Made by a program: the position numbers and the translations under genes. Shown piece after piece: positions 26,275-34,396 of a stretch of 64,000 nucleotides of DNA. The DNA comes from Nesterenkonia xinjiangensis. Lineage in GTDB: Bacteria > Actinomycetota > Actinomycetes > Actinomycetales > Micrococcaceae. Within the stretch, counting starts at the first letter, position 1. Every line of letters starts with the position of its first letter. Under the pieces are notes generated by a model. That model made no database searches, was not told the DNA's origin, and worked only from the letters and a program-made list of their open reading frames with translations. The stretch lies in assembly GCF_013410745.1 (NCBI RefSeq), contig NZ_JACCFY010000001.1:930001-994000 (forward strand), in the 5' to 3' direction.

Positions 26275-26339
26275 CTGTCCGTCCTGGTCACGTGTGCCGC
26301 GCCGATCATGCCCGATGCTGCTGCCATGATGCCAGGCCG

Positions 26340-26363
26340 TCGTTTCGGTGAGAGCCGAAACGA
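26340..26363. promoter_or_regulatory. Candidate operator of the ArsR/OsmC divergon
   Basis: Perfect 9-bp inverted repeat TCGTTTCGG (26340-26348) / CCGAAACGA (26355-26363) with a 6-nt centre; outer GGCC bases extend the symmetry. It lies 9 nt upstream of the -10-like TACGGT (26372-26377) of the osmC-like gene, so a bound regulator would block that promoter. Confidence 0.6.
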
Positions 26364-26383
26364 GGCCGGCCTACGGTGGGGGC

Positions 26384-26863
26384 ATGACCACCACACAGCA
26401 TGAGTATGAGACCAGACTGTCCTGGCCGGTGTCATCGGACGCCGGCTCCACCGGCGGCGGAGTGCGCGGCTACTCCCGAGACCATGAGGTCACGGTCCCC
26501 GGAGTGGAGGGGAGCCTGGCGATGACCGCGGACCCGGCCTTCCGGGGCGACGCCTCCCGCCTCAATCCGGAGCAGATGCTGGTGGCGGCGGCGTCATCCT
26601 GTCAGATGCTCAGCTTCCTGGGCGCGGCCGCACGTGCCGGGGTGGACGTCGTGGGCTATGGGGACACCGCCGCCAGTCGGCTGCTCCTGCAGGAGGCCCC
26701 TGCGCGTCTGGACACGCTCCGCCTGGACATCACAGTGCAGGTGGCGGCGGGGACGGAGGAGGGTGTCGTCCAGGATCTCGCCCGGCAGGCCCATGAGCAG
26801 TGCTTCATCGCGAACAGTCTGGCGATCCCGGTCGAGCTGACGGTCACTGTGGACCCTGTCTGA
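26384..26863 (+). CDS. OsmC-family peroxiredoxin-like protein
   Basis: A 159-residue OsmC/Ohr-family protein that reduces organic hydroperoxides with two cysteines. Both are visible: AAASSCQMLSFL (about residue 70) and HEQCFIANSL (about 143). The N-terminal LNPEQMLVAA motif is typical. ATG 26384 follows TACGGT by 6 nt (leaderless pattern). It is divergent from the ArsR-type gene, whose product probably represses it. More like the general OsmC (SACOL1771/YhfA-like) group than Ohr, but the subgroup is not certain. Confidence 0.88.
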   Translation: MTTTQHEYETRLSWPVSSDAGSTGGGVRGYSRDHEVTVPGVEGSLAMTADPAFRGDASRLNPEQMLVAAASSCQMLSFLGAAARAGVDVVGYGDTAASRLLLQEAPARLDTLRLDITVQVAAGTEEGVVQDLARQAHEQCFIANSLAIPVELTVTVDPV

Positions 26864-26869
26864 GCGCCC

Positions 26870-27187
26870 TCACCGGCGTTCGTCGTCACCCCCCGGCGCT
26901 TCTTCGGCACCTCCGGTCCGTTCGGGACCTTCCTGGCCGCGGATCTCGTGGAGGACCTCCTGGAAGAAGTCCCTGACCTCCTCCCAGCGGACGCGGGAGT
27001 TGGCGAGGTGCTCTTCGAACCGCTCGATCTCCTCATGCTGGAGTCGGCGCTGCCGCTGCTCGGCGAGCTCCCTGCGGAGCTCCACCACCGTGGATTCGGC
27101 CTCACGGAGGATCTTCTCGAGCTCAGCCTCGAGCTCCCTGACGTGCTCACCATCCTCCGGATGGTGTTCGTGGTGTTCAGCGCTCAC
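26870..27187 (-). CDS. Small charged coiled-coil protein
   Basis: A 105-residue protein of unknown function. The middle (about residues 12-75) is a long charged helix with heptad character (EHVRELEAELEKILREAEST and ELRRELAEQR segments), and both ends are His/Glu-rich and disordered. The start is GTG 27187, behind AAGGGGCGA. It is convergent with the osmC-like gene (6 nt between stops) and lies downstream of the Na/Pi transporter on the same strand. No domain is recognised. Confidence 0.65.
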   Translation of the reverse strand: MSAEHHEHHPEDGEHVRELEAELEKILREAESTVVELRRELAEQRQRRLQHEEIERFEEHLANSRVRWEEVRDFFQEVLHEIRGQEGPERTGGAEEAPGGDDERR

Positions 27188-27308
27188 GCCTCGCCCCTTC
27201 GATGTCCGGGGCGCCAGCCGCCCATGGTCCCTGCCACCACTGTGGCGCAGAGTAGACCTCCAGCACAACGGATCTCCCGCGTCGGGTCGGAGACCCGCCG
27301 CGGAACGC

Positions 27309-28541
27309 TCAGAAGATGACGGTGGCGAAGATCAGCACCATCGGCAGGACCACGAAGATGCCCAGCACCCAGACGGCGGCGTAGATCTTCTTCTCCACGG
27401 CGAGGTTCGCCAGCCAGGTGGCTCCGCGCGGCGGCAGGTCCCGCAGGAACGGCAGGCCGAAGATCACCAGGGTGGCGAGCACGTTGAAGGCCAGGTGGAC
27501 CAGCGCGGCGATGAGCGCGTAGTGGGCCTCGACACCGGTGAAGGCGAAGGCGGAGATCAGCGCGGTGACGGTGGTGCCGATGTTCGCGCCGACGGTGAAG
27601 GGATACACCTGGCGCAGTGTGAAGGCGCCCGAGCCGGCGAGCGGGACCATCAACGCCGTGGAGGTGGAGGAGGACTGCACCATCACGGTCATCAGTGCGC
27701 CGGAGCCGATGCCGCTGAGCGGGCCGCGGCCGATGGCCGCGTTGAAGACCTGCTTGGCGCGGCCGACCATGAGCACCTTCAGCATCCGGCCGATGAAGTT
27801 GATGACCAGCAGGATCAGCGCCACGGCCACGATGATCATCACGATGCCGCGCACCGGGTCGGGGATCCAGCTCAGGGAGTACTGGATGCCTTCGGAGAGC
27901 GGAGTGGTGGCGGCCTTGACGAGATCGCCGATGCCGCCGAAGAGCGCTGCCACCAGGCCCCCGTCGGTGCCGGAGACCCGGTCGGCGAAGAAGGTGGCGA
28001 TGCGCTCGAGGATGCCGAAGGCCATCTCCAGCGGCAGGAAGATCGCCACGGCCATGAGGTTGAAGAAGTCGTGGACGGTGGCGGCGGCGAATCCGCGCCG
28101 GAACTGCTCCCTGTCCCGGATCATACCGAGACTCACCAGAGTGTTCGTCAGCGTCGTGCCGATGTTGGCGCCCAGGATGATGGGGATCGCCACAGCCAGC
28201 GGGAGCCCACCGGCGACGAGGCCGACGGTCACCGAGGTGGTGGTGGAGGAGGACTGGGTCAGCGCCGTGGCGGCCACACCGATCATCAGACCGATGAGCG
28301 GATTGGTGGCGAAGGCGAAGAGCGTCTCTGCCTGGTCCCCGGTGGCGGCCTTGAAGCCGGAGCCGATCACGTTGACTGCGGTGATCAGCACGTAGACGGC
28401 CGCGACCACGGCCAGCCAGTTGATGACGTCGAGAGCACGCCCGGTGACACCGAGACGCTCGAACGGGCTGATGAGACGAGGTGTCTCTTCAGCGGCCTGC
28501 ACTGTCGGGCGGCGGGCCTCGACAGACGGCATTGCGGTCAT
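27309..28541 (-). CDS. Na+/phosphate cotransporter family protein (NptA-like)
   Basis: A 410-residue integral membrane protein of the Na/Pi cotransporter family (two PF02690-type repeats), importing or exporting phosphate with sodium. The inverted repeats each hold a QSSS substrate motif: TALTQSSSTTTSVTVGLV and TVMVQSSSTSTALMVPL, and each is followed by GANIGTT. The C-terminal PhoU-like domain of longer homologues is absent. ATG 28541 has GGAGGAG about 7 nt upstream. A two-unit PHO box lies about 90 nt before the start, so PhoP control under phosphate limitation is likely. Confidence 0.92.
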   Translation of the reverse strand: MTAMPSVEARRPTVQAAEETPRLISPFERLGVTGRALDVINWLAVVAAVYVLITAVNVIGSGFKAATGDQAETLFAFATNPLIGLMIGVAATALTQSSSTTTSVTVGLVAGGLPLAVAIPIILGANIGTTLTNTLVSLGMIRDREQFRRGFAAATVHDFFNLMAVAIFLPLEMAFGILERIATFFADRVSGTDGGLVAALFGGIGDLVKAATTPLSEGIQYSLSWIPDPVRGIVMIIVAVALILLVINFIGRMLKVLMVGRAKQVFNAAIGRGPLSGIGSGALMTVMVQSSSTSTALMVPLAGSGAFTLRQVYPFTVGANIGTTVTALISAFAFTGVEAHYALIAALVHLAFNVLATLVIFGLPFLRDLPPRGATWLANLAVEKKIYAAVWVLGIFVVLPMVLIFATVIF

Positions 28542-28630
28542 CCAGTCTCCTCCAGCTGAGGGCTGCGGCAGCCCTGACTCACTGTCCTCATCCAGAGTGG
28601 AGCCTCTCGACGACCAGAACCACACGTGAA

Positions 28631-28648
28631 GGTGAACGGAAGGTGAAC
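28631..28648 (-). promoter_or_regulatory. PHO box (PhoP-binding direct repeats)
   Basis: On the minus strand GTTCACCTTCC GTTCACC: two exact GTTCACC units 11 nt apart (28648-28642 and 28637-28631). This matches the 11-nt direct-repeat units of the actinobacterial PHO box. It lies upstream of the Na/Pi cotransporter gene. Confidence 0.75.
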
Positions 28649-28750
28649 ACTGCCTCTCAGACCCTGTGAACCGCCGCACACCGGCGGTCCGGGAGCGCTC
28701 CAGCGATATTCCGTGACCTGGCCGTCACCGGTTCTCAGTAGGATGGGGGC

Positions 28751-29650
28751 ATGCATCATCACCACGGACGGCTCCGCACGGCGGGCCTGCTGGCCTTCCT
28801 CTTCGCCCTGCTGCTCTTCGTCGGCGCGATCGTCACCTACTTCACGAACAGCCCGATCTTCCTGTTCATCTTCGCCGGGATCGGGCTGGTCTCCGTGGGG
28901 ATCAGCTATTGGAACTCGGACAAGATCGCCCTGCGTGCCATGAAGGCCTACCCGGTCAGCCGGGAGCAGGCCCCGCAGCTGCACCAGATGGTCGAGGAGC
29001 TGGCCCAACGGGCCCAGCAGCCGGTGCCGCGGATCTTCATCGCCCCCAGCCCGACCCCGAACGCCTTCGCCACCGGGCGGAACCCGGAGAACGGCGTGGT
29101 CTGCTTCACCGAGGGGATCCTGAACCTGCTCACGCCCCGTGAGCTCCGCGGCGTGACCGGCCACGAGCTGATGCACGTCTACAACCGGGACATCCTCGTC
29201 TCCTCGGTGGCGGCCGCCGTGGCCGGCTTCCTGACCACCATCAGCCAGTACTTCATGTTCTTCGGGATGATGGGCGGCGGCCGCAGCAGCAACCAGGGCG
29301 GCGGCAACCCGCTGATGCTGGTGGGCGGCCTGCTCGCAATGATCCTGATGCCCATGGCCGCAAGCCTGATCCAGATGGCGATCAGCCGCACCCGCGAGTA
29401 CGACGCCGATGCCGACGGGGCCGAGCTCAGCGGAGACCCGCTGGCACTGGCCTCGGCGCTGCGCAAGCTTGACGGCGGCATCGCCCGTCAGCCGCTGCGC
29501 GAGGAGCCCAAGCATGACGCGCACGCCCACATGATGATCGCCAACCCCTTCGGGCCGCGGTCCAAGCGGATGTTCAGCACCCACCCGCCGATGGAGGAGC
29601 GGATCGCCCGACTGGAGCAGCTTGCCGGAGGGCAGCTGCCTCAGGGCTGA
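28751..29650 (+). CDS. htpX: Membrane zinc metalloprotease HtpX
   Basis: An M48B-family protease, 299 residues, that degrades misfolded membrane proteins. Two N-terminal transmembrane helices (about residues 10-53) precede the zinc motif HELMH (TGHELMHVYN); a further hydrophobic pair and the third zinc ligand (SRTREYDADADGAEL) follow. The C-terminus STHPPMEERIARLEQL is typical. A four-His run follows Met1. TAGGAT (28739-28744) ends 6 nt before the ATG, the leaderless pattern. It is divergent from the Na/Pi transporter. Confidence 0.93.
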   Translation: MHHHHGRLRTAGLLAFLFALLLFVGAIVTYFTNSPIFLFIFAGIGLVSVGISYWNSDKIALRAMKAYPVSREQAPQLHQMVEELAQRAQQPVPRIFIAPSPTPNAFATGRNPENGVVCFTEGILNLLTPRELRGVTGHELMHVYNRDILVSSVAAAVAGFLTTISQYFMFFGMMGGGRSSNQGGGNPLMLVGGLLAMILMPMAASLIQMAISRTREYDADADGAELSGDPLALASALRKLDGGIARQPLREEPKHDAHAHMMIANPFGPRSKRMFSTHPPMEERIARLEQLAGGQLPQG

Positions 29651-29657
29651 TGAGCGC

Positions 29658-29685
29658 CTCCTGATCAGACCCTCCTGATCAGACC
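29658..29685. repeat. 14-bp tandem duplication at the fprA stop
   Basis: CTCCTGATCAGACC occurs twice head to tail (29658-29671 and 29672-29685). The second copy contains the fprA stop codon. It looks like a recent small tandem duplication; it sits in the 28-nt convergent gap between htpX and fprA. Confidence 0.8.
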
Positions 29686-31103
29686 CTCGCCTGCACGGCA
29701 CGGGAGATGCGGACCATCTCGTCACGCGGAACCACCTTGACACGCTCGCGCTCCACCGGTCCGCTGGCCGTGGCCTCCTGGCCCAGGCGCAGCTCGTGCT
29801 CGTCCAGCTGCATCCAGCCCTCCCAGGTCGTGTAGCGCACGCCACGGGACTCCAACAGCTCGACGACGGCGTCCTCGCGCGGGTCCTCAGCGGCCGGCAG
29901 ATGGTGGACATCCTCCAGCAGGCAGCCGACGGTCTCCAGGGCGTCGCCCTTGGTATGACCGATCAGCCCCACAGGGCCGCGCTTGATCCAGCCGGTGGCG
30001 TAGGTGCCCGGGATGTGCTGCCCAGCCTCCATGACACGGCCGGCCTCATTCACGATGACGCCGCGGCGCTCGTCGAAGGGCACACCGTCCACCGGGGAGC
30101 CGAAGTAGCCGATGGCACGGTAGACGGCCTGGCACTCGTAGTCGACCAGCTCGCCGGTGCCGCGGACGTTGCCGGTGCCGTCGAGCTCCATGCGTTCGAA
30201 GCGCACGCCCACGACCTTGCCGGCCTGCTCGCCGGTCCCTTCGAGGATCTCGACCGGCTGGTGCAGGAAGTGCATGTGCATCCGGCGGGTGGCCTGCTCG
30301 GTGCGCTCCTCCTGCTCGACGAGCCAGTTCGCCAGGGTGTTGACCATGGTCTTGACCTGGTTGTTCGACTTGATGGCGTCGTCGGAGGCGGCGTCGAACT
30401 CGAAATCCTGCTCATCAAGGACGATGTCCACGTCGCGGCAGTGCGAGAGCTCCCTCAGTTCCAGCGGGGTGAACTTCACCTGCGCCGGGCCGCGACGCCC
30501 GAAGATGTGGACGTCCGACACCGGGGAGGACCGCAGGCCCTGGTACACGTTCTCCGGAATCTCGGTGGCCAGCATGTCCTCGGGGTGCTTGGCGAGCACC
30601 CGGGCGACGTCCAGGGCGACGTTCCCGTTGCCGATCACGGCGACCGTCTCGGCCTCCAGCGGCCACTCACGGGGATGGTCAGGGTGGCCGTCGTACCAGG
30701 ACACGAAGTCCGCGGCGCCGAAGGAGCCCTCAAGCCCGATGCCGGGGATGTCCAGGTCGGCGTCCCTGATCGCACCGGTGGCGAAGATGACGGCGTCGTA
30801 GTGTCGGCGCAGATCCTCCAGCGTGAGGTCGGTGCCGACGTCGACATTGCCCAGCAGGCGGATGTCGCCGCGGTCCATCACCTTGTGCAGGGCCTTGATG
30901 ATGCCCTTGATGCGCGGGTGGTCCGGGGCAACGCCGTAGCGGATGAGCCCGAAGGGGGCGGGATACCGGTCGAAGAGGTCGATGCTGAACTCGATGTCGC
31001 TCTTCTTCTGCGACTTCGACAGGATGTCCGCCGCGTACACCCCGGCGGGACCGGAGCCGATGATGGCCACACGGAGGGGCCGCTGGCGGGGGTTCTCAGT
31101 CAC
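29679..31103 (-). CDS. Ferredoxin/adrenodoxin-type NADP+ reductase (FprA-like)
   Basis: A 474-residue flavoprotein moving electrons between NADPH and a ferredoxin. FAD-binding GSGPAGVYAAD is at residues 16-26, the NADP-site GNGNVALDVAR (about 160-170) is followed by the FGRRGPAQVKFT block, and the C-terminal ATGWIKRGPVGLIGHTKGDA is the hallmark of the FprA/adrenodoxin-reductase family. GTG 31103 is preceded by AAGGAAG. Orthologues of mycobacterial FprA serve P450 or Fe-S systems; no ferredoxin gene is adjacent here. Confidence 0.93.
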   Translation of the reverse strand: MTENPRQRPLRVAIIGSGPAGVYAADILSKSQKKSDIEFSIDLFDRYPAPFGLIRYGVAPDHPRIKGIIKALHKVMDRGDIRLLGNVDVGTDLTLEDLRRHYDAVIFATGAIRDADLDIPGIGLEGSFGAADFVSWYDGHPDHPREWPLEAETVAVIGNGNVALDVARVLAKHPEDMLATEIPENVYQGLRSSPVSDVHIFGRRGPAQVKFTPLELRELSHCRDVDIVLDEQDFEFDAASDDAIKSNNQVKTMVNTLANWLVEQEERTEQATRRMHMHFLHQPVEILEGTGEQAGKVVGVRFERMELDGTGNVRGTGELVDYECQAVYRAIGYFGSPVDGVPFDERRGVIVNEAGRVMEAGQHIPGTYATGWIKRGPVGLIGHTKGDALETVGCLLEDVHHLPAAEDPREDAVVELLESRGVRYTTWEGWMQLDEHELRLGQEATASGPVERERVKVVPRDEMVRISRAVQARV

Positions 31104-31245
31104 GGACGACTTCCTTTCGGCGCGAATACCACAGAACAGTATGCCGTATTGGTCAACGCCGACTCGCCCCAGGCTGTTCCCGACGGGGCCGGATGCGGCC
31201 GAACATGAGAGAACTCACATCCTCCCTGAGGTCCGCCTACCAGGA

Positions 31246-31273
31246 TGCACTGACAGTGCAGTAAAGTGCACTG
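31246..31273. promoter_or_regulatory. Triple half-site operator over the XRE-cupin promoter
   Basis: TGCACTG (31246-31252), CAGTGCA (31254-31260) and TGCACTG (31267-31273) make two overlapping perfect inverted repeats. The last two flank the -10-like TAAAGT (31262-31267). Outer copies are 21 bp apart, two helical turns. Probably an autoregulatory site of the XRE-cupin regulator. Confidence 0.65.
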
Positions 31274-31274
31274 C

Positions 31275-31853
31275 GTGGACATGAACCAGACTCTGGGCCG
31301 ACGGATCCGGACGGCACGCCGGCACCGCGGCTGGACTTTGGACCAGCTGGCCGAGGCGGCAGCGGTCAGCCGCCGGATGGTGGTCAACATCGAGCAGGGC
31401 TCGACGAACCCCACCCTGGGCACTCTGCTGAAGCTCAGCGAGGCACTGGGCACCGGGCTCCCTGCCCTGGTGGAGCCGCCTCGGCGGCCGGTGCAGCTCA
31501 CCCGTGCCGGCGAAGGCGCGACCCTCTGGCAGGGCGAGCACGGAGGCCGCGGAGTGCTGGTGGCCTCCGGTGACCGACCCGACGTCGTCGAACTGTGGGA
31601 CTGGACGCTGCGTCCTGGCGAGGTGCACCGCAGCGAACGCCATCTGCGCGGCACCCGGGAGCTGCTGCACCTGCTGGAGGGAGAGATGATCCTCGAGGTC
31701 GACGGCGAGCCCCACCACCTCGGTCCCGGTGACGCCCTGGCCTTCCCCGGCGATGCGCCCCATTCCTACGCCTGCGTCGGTGAGGCGACTGCGCGCTTCT
31801 CGCTCGCCGTCCACGAACCCGTCCACGAACCCCGCTCGGAAGGAACCCCATGA
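31275..31853 (+). CDS. XRE-family regulator with C-terminal cupin domain
   Basis: A 192-residue regulator. The N-terminal HTH (TLGRRIRTARRHRGWTLDQL, then AAAVSRRMVVNIEQGSTNP) is followed by a cupin (about residues 115-180: LRPGEVHRSERHLRGTREL, LLEGEMILEVDGEPHHLGPG, FPGDAPHSYA) that should sense a small ligand. GTG 31275 is chosen because TAAAGT ends 7 nt before it; ATG 31281 is the alternative. Its stop overlaps the ATG of the B3/4 gene (ATGA), so the regulator, B3/4 protein and lyase form one operon. In HTH-cupin families the ligand is often an amine or amino acid; unknown here. Confidence 0.85.
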   Translation: MDMNQTLGRRIRTARRHRGWTLDQLAEAAAVSRRMVVNIEQGSTNPTLGTLLKLSEALGTGLPALVEPPRRPVQLTRAGEGATLWQGEHGGRGVLVASGDRPDVVELWDWTLRPGEVHRSERHLRGTRELLHLLEGEMILEVDGEPHHLGPGDALAFPGDAPHSYACVGEATARFSLAVHEPVHEPRSEGTP

Positions 31854-32563
31854 CGGATCACCCCCACACGGCACTGGACCCGTTGACCGGCGCGGCCGTC
31901 TCCGAAGACGTCTTCACCCTGCGCCCCGACTACCGGGCACTGCTGCTCACCGTCGACGACGTGGACGCCGGTCCCGGCGACGAGGCCAGCGAGGCGCTGC
32001 TGCGCCGGGCAGAGTCCTCCGCCCGCGAGGAGCTCGCCTCCCAGCCCGCCTCGCAGGTACCGCACGTGGCGGCCTGGCGAGAGGCCTACCGCGCCTTCGG
32101 CGCGAAACCCAAGAAGACGGCCAGCAGCCTCGAGGCGCTGCTTCGTCGGGCCGCCGGTGACGGGCTCCCCCGGATCAACCGACTCACCGATGTCTACAAC
32201 GCCGTCTCCGTGCTGCACCGCGTACCGCTCGGCGGAGAGGACCTGCACCGCTACCAGGGCCCACCCATGCTGGTGCGCGCCACCGGCGAGGAGTCCTTCG
32301 AGACCGCTTCCGCCGGGGAACCGGTGATCGACCACCCGGCACCGGGAGAAGTGGTGTGGCGCGACGACGTCGGAGTCACGTGCCGCCGATGGAACTGGAG
32401 GCAGTGTCGGCGAACCGCGCTGACGACGTCGACCTCCGCCGCCCTGTTCATCCTGGACGCCCTCGAGCCGCTGGACGACGACGCCTTACACGCTGCCGCG
32501 GACGCACTGTGTCAGCACCTGGGCGCCGACTCCTCGGCCCGCCGACTGCTCCCGGGAGGCTGA
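31850..32563 (+). CDS. B3/B4 tRNA-binding domain protein
   Basis: A 237-residue stand-alone protein with the B3/B4 fold found in the editing module of phenylalanyl-tRNA synthetase beta chains. Typical segments are WREAYRAFGAKPKKTASSLEA, the LPRINRLTDVYNAVSV strand-helix (about 104-119), the PVIDHPAPGEVVWRDDVGVT region and CRRWNWRQCRRT near the end. Stand-alone members may edit misacylated tRNA or bind amino acids; function is unproven. GGAAGGAA lies before the ATG. Middle gene of a three-gene operon. Confidence 0.82.
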   Translation: MTDHPHTALDPLTGAAVSEDVFTLRPDYRALLLTVDDVDAGPGDEASEALLRRAESSAREELASQPASQVPHVAAWREAYRAFGAKPKKTASSLEALLRRAAGDGLPRINRLTDVYNAVSVLHRVPLGGEDLHRYQGPPMLVRATGEESFETASAGEPVIDHPAPGEVVWRDDVGVTCRRWNWRQCRRTALTTSTSAALFILDALEPLDDDALHAAADALCQHLGADSSARRLLPGG

Positions 32564-32566
32564 GCC

Positions 32567-33463
32567 ATGCCGTCCCACCCGCTGACCGGACTCTCCGCCT
32601 TCCCGCTGACGCCGATGCGTCGCTCCGGCACCCGCCCAGGTGCCGCCGAGCACCTCGACGAGGAGGCCGTGGCGCACCTGGTCACCCGCGCCGCCGAGGC
32701 CGGGGCGGACTCCGTGACCATGCTGGGCTCCACCGGGTCCTATGCCTACCTGGATCGGGCAGAACGGCGCCGAGTGGTGGAGCTCGCCGTCGCCCACGCC
32801 GCAGGCACCCCCGTACTGGCCGGGGTGGGCGCGCTGCGCACCTCTGCGGTGCTGGACCACGTCCGAGACGCCGAGGAGGCCGGGGCGGACGGGGTGCTGC
32901 TTGCTCCGATCACCTATCAGCCGCTCTCCGCCGACGAGGTGTTCGAACTCTTCCGCACCGTCTGTACGCACACAGAGCTGCCTGTGGTGCTCTACGACAA
33001 CCCCACGACCACAGGCTTCCGGTTCACGCCGGCGCTCTACGGCCGGATCGCCGCGCTGGACGGCATTGCCTCGGTCAAAATCCCGCCGCTCCCCGCTGAT
33101 CCGGTCGAGGCACAGGACGTCGTCGACGCCGTGCGCGCCGCCGTTCCGCAGCACGTCACCGTCGGCATCTCCGGGGACCCCTCGGCCGCACGCGGCCTGC
33201 GTGCCGGCTGCCACGCCTGGTTCTCTGTGATCGGTGGGGTGCTGCCCGAAGCGGCGGCCCGCCTGGTGCGCACCGGCGATGATGCGCACCTGGCACCGCT
33301 GTGGCCGCTGTTCGCCGAGCATGGCAGCCTGCGGGTCGCCGCGGCGGCGGCCGAGCATCTCGGGCTCGCCCCAGCGGACTGTCTGCCCCGTCCCGTGCAG
33401 GGCCTGGACCCGAACGCCCGGCACCGGGTGGCCGAGGCCCTGGAGGCGCTGACCTCCCAGTAG
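32567..33463 (+). CDS. Dihydrodipicolinate synthase/N-acetylneuraminate lyase family protein
   Basis: A 298-residue class I aldolase TIM barrel. Family signs are LGSTGSYAYLDRAERR (pyruvate-loop region, GSTGE-like), the conserved tyrosine in VVLYDNPTTTGF and the Schiff-base lysine in GIASVKIPP. It lies 3 nt after the B3/4 gene, so it is not the housekeeping DapA of a lysine operon; a catabolic aldolase acting on a 2-keto acid is more likely. The substrate is unknown. ATG 32567 follows the B3/4 stop directly. Confidence 0.85.
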   Translation: MPSHPLTGLSAFPLTPMRRSGTRPGAAEHLDEEAVAHLVTRAAEAGADSVTMLGSTGSYAYLDRAERRRVVELAVAHAAGTPVLAGVGALRTSAVLDHVRDAEEAGADGVLLAPITYQPLSADEVFELFRTVCTHTELPVVLYDNPTTTGFRFTPALYGRIAALDGIASVKIPPLPADPVEAQDVVDAVRAAVPQHVTVGISGDPSAARGLRAGCHAWFSVIGGVLPEAAARLVRTGDDAHLAPLWPLFAEHGSLRVAAAAAEHLGLAPADCLPRPVQGLDPNARHRVAEALEALTSQ

Positions 33464-33473
33464 ACTGGCGCCC

Positions 33474-33902
33474 ATGGCGGAGATGCTGGTGGAGAAGTTC
33501 AAGGACCTGGTCCCGAAGTACCTGGATGAGAAGTGGACCCCGGAGGAGGGCTACTCCGCCGCGGATCTCGCGGCGGCACTGCGCGAAGCAGAGCTCCCTG
33601 AGGGAGTCGAGCTGCCTCTGGTGCTCGAGGAGTTCTACCGTGCCCTGGGCCGCTGCGAGGAGCTCATGGAGGCCTACCACTTCTTCTTCGACCCTGACGA
33701 GCTGGAAGTCGAGGACGGGCACCTGCTGTTCCTGGAGGACGAGGACGAGCGCTGGGTATGGGGCATCCCCCTGGACATCCTGGACGTCCCGGACCCGCTG
33801 ATCCGCCGTCGCAGCAACGCCCAGCACCACTGGAACGACGAGGACGCCACCGTCAGCGAATTCATCCTCGACCTGCTCGAGTTCTCCTTCGAGGAGGACT
33901 GA
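33474..33902 (+). CDS. Small acidic SUKH (SMI1/KNR4)-like protein
   Basis: A 142-residue acidic protein. The order LPLVLEEFYRALGRCEELME, YHFFFDPDEL, LLFLEDEDERWVWGIPL and a late acidic helix resembles SMI1/KNR4 (SUKH) proteins, but I am not certain. TAGACT (33461-33466, containing the stop of the previous gene) ends 7 nt before the ATG, so it can be expressed from its own leaderless promoter. Its stop overlaps the start of the HIT gene (TGATG), so the two are coupled. No toxin gene is nearby, so an immunity role is not indicated. Confidence 0.65.
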   Translation: MAEMLVEKFKDLVPKYLDEKWTPEEGYSAADLAAALREAELPEGVELPLVLEEFYRALGRCEELMEAYHFFFDPDELEVEDGHLLFLEDEDERWVWGIPLDILDVPDPLIRRRSNAQHHWNDEDATVSEFILDLLEFSFEED

Positions 33903-34396
33903 TGCCGCTGTGGACCTCCCACGCCCCGGAAGGCTATCCCTGCCCGTTCTGCGACCTGGCCCGCGGTGACGTCAGCGACCCCTATAACCGATGCGAGCTC
34001 ACCGACCTGGTCTTCCAGGACGAGGAGCTCATGGTGTTCATGGCCTGCGACGGCTTCGGGCCCCATGAGGGGCACGCGATGATCAGCCCGATCGCCCATC
34101 GGGAGGCGCTCTATGACCTCGACGACCACCTGCTGGCCCGCATCGGGATCATGTCCCGGGACGTGGCGCTGGCGATGAAGCTGGCCTGGAAGCCCGAGGG
34201 CACCTCAGTGCGCCAGCACAACGAACCTGCCGGCAACCAGCACGTCTGGCACTATCACCTGCACGTGTTTCCCCGCTACAGCGATGACATGCTCTACCGG
34301 CAGGTGCGCCATCCCGTGGCGGTCCAGACCCGCGCCACGAAGGCACGGCAGCTCGCCGCAGCGCTGTCCGAGGTCCTGGCCGCGAAGCGCCGCTGA
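33902..34396 (+). CDS. HIT-family nucleotide hydrolase
   Basis: A 164-residue histidine-triad protein that hydrolyses nucleotide phosphoramidates or dinucleotides. The triad motif is HVWHYHLHVFPR, and a zinc-type CPFC pair lies near the N-terminus (YPCPFCDLARGD). The start codon overlaps the stop of the preceding SUKH-like gene by one nt. Convergent with the polyprenyl synthase gene with no space between stops. The physiological substrate is not readable. Confidence 0.9.
   Translation: MPLWTSHAPEGYPCPFCDLARGDVSDPYNRCELTDLVFQDEELMVFMACDGFGPHEGHAMISPIAHREALYDLDDHLLARIGIMSRDVALAMKLAWKPEGTSVRQHNEPAGNQHVWHYHLHVFPRYSDDMLYRQVRHPVAVQTRATKARQLAAALSEVLAAKRR

Noticed and set aside
32567-33463. Housekeeping DapA of lysine synthesis
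   Set aside because: It is coupled to an XRE-cupin regulator and a B3/4 protein and not to lysine or cell-wall genes, so a catabolic paralogue is more likely.
33474-33902. SUKH-like protein as an immunity gene of a toxin system
   Set aside because: No polymorphic toxin, secretion or further immunity genes are nearby; it is coupled to a HIT hydrolase.
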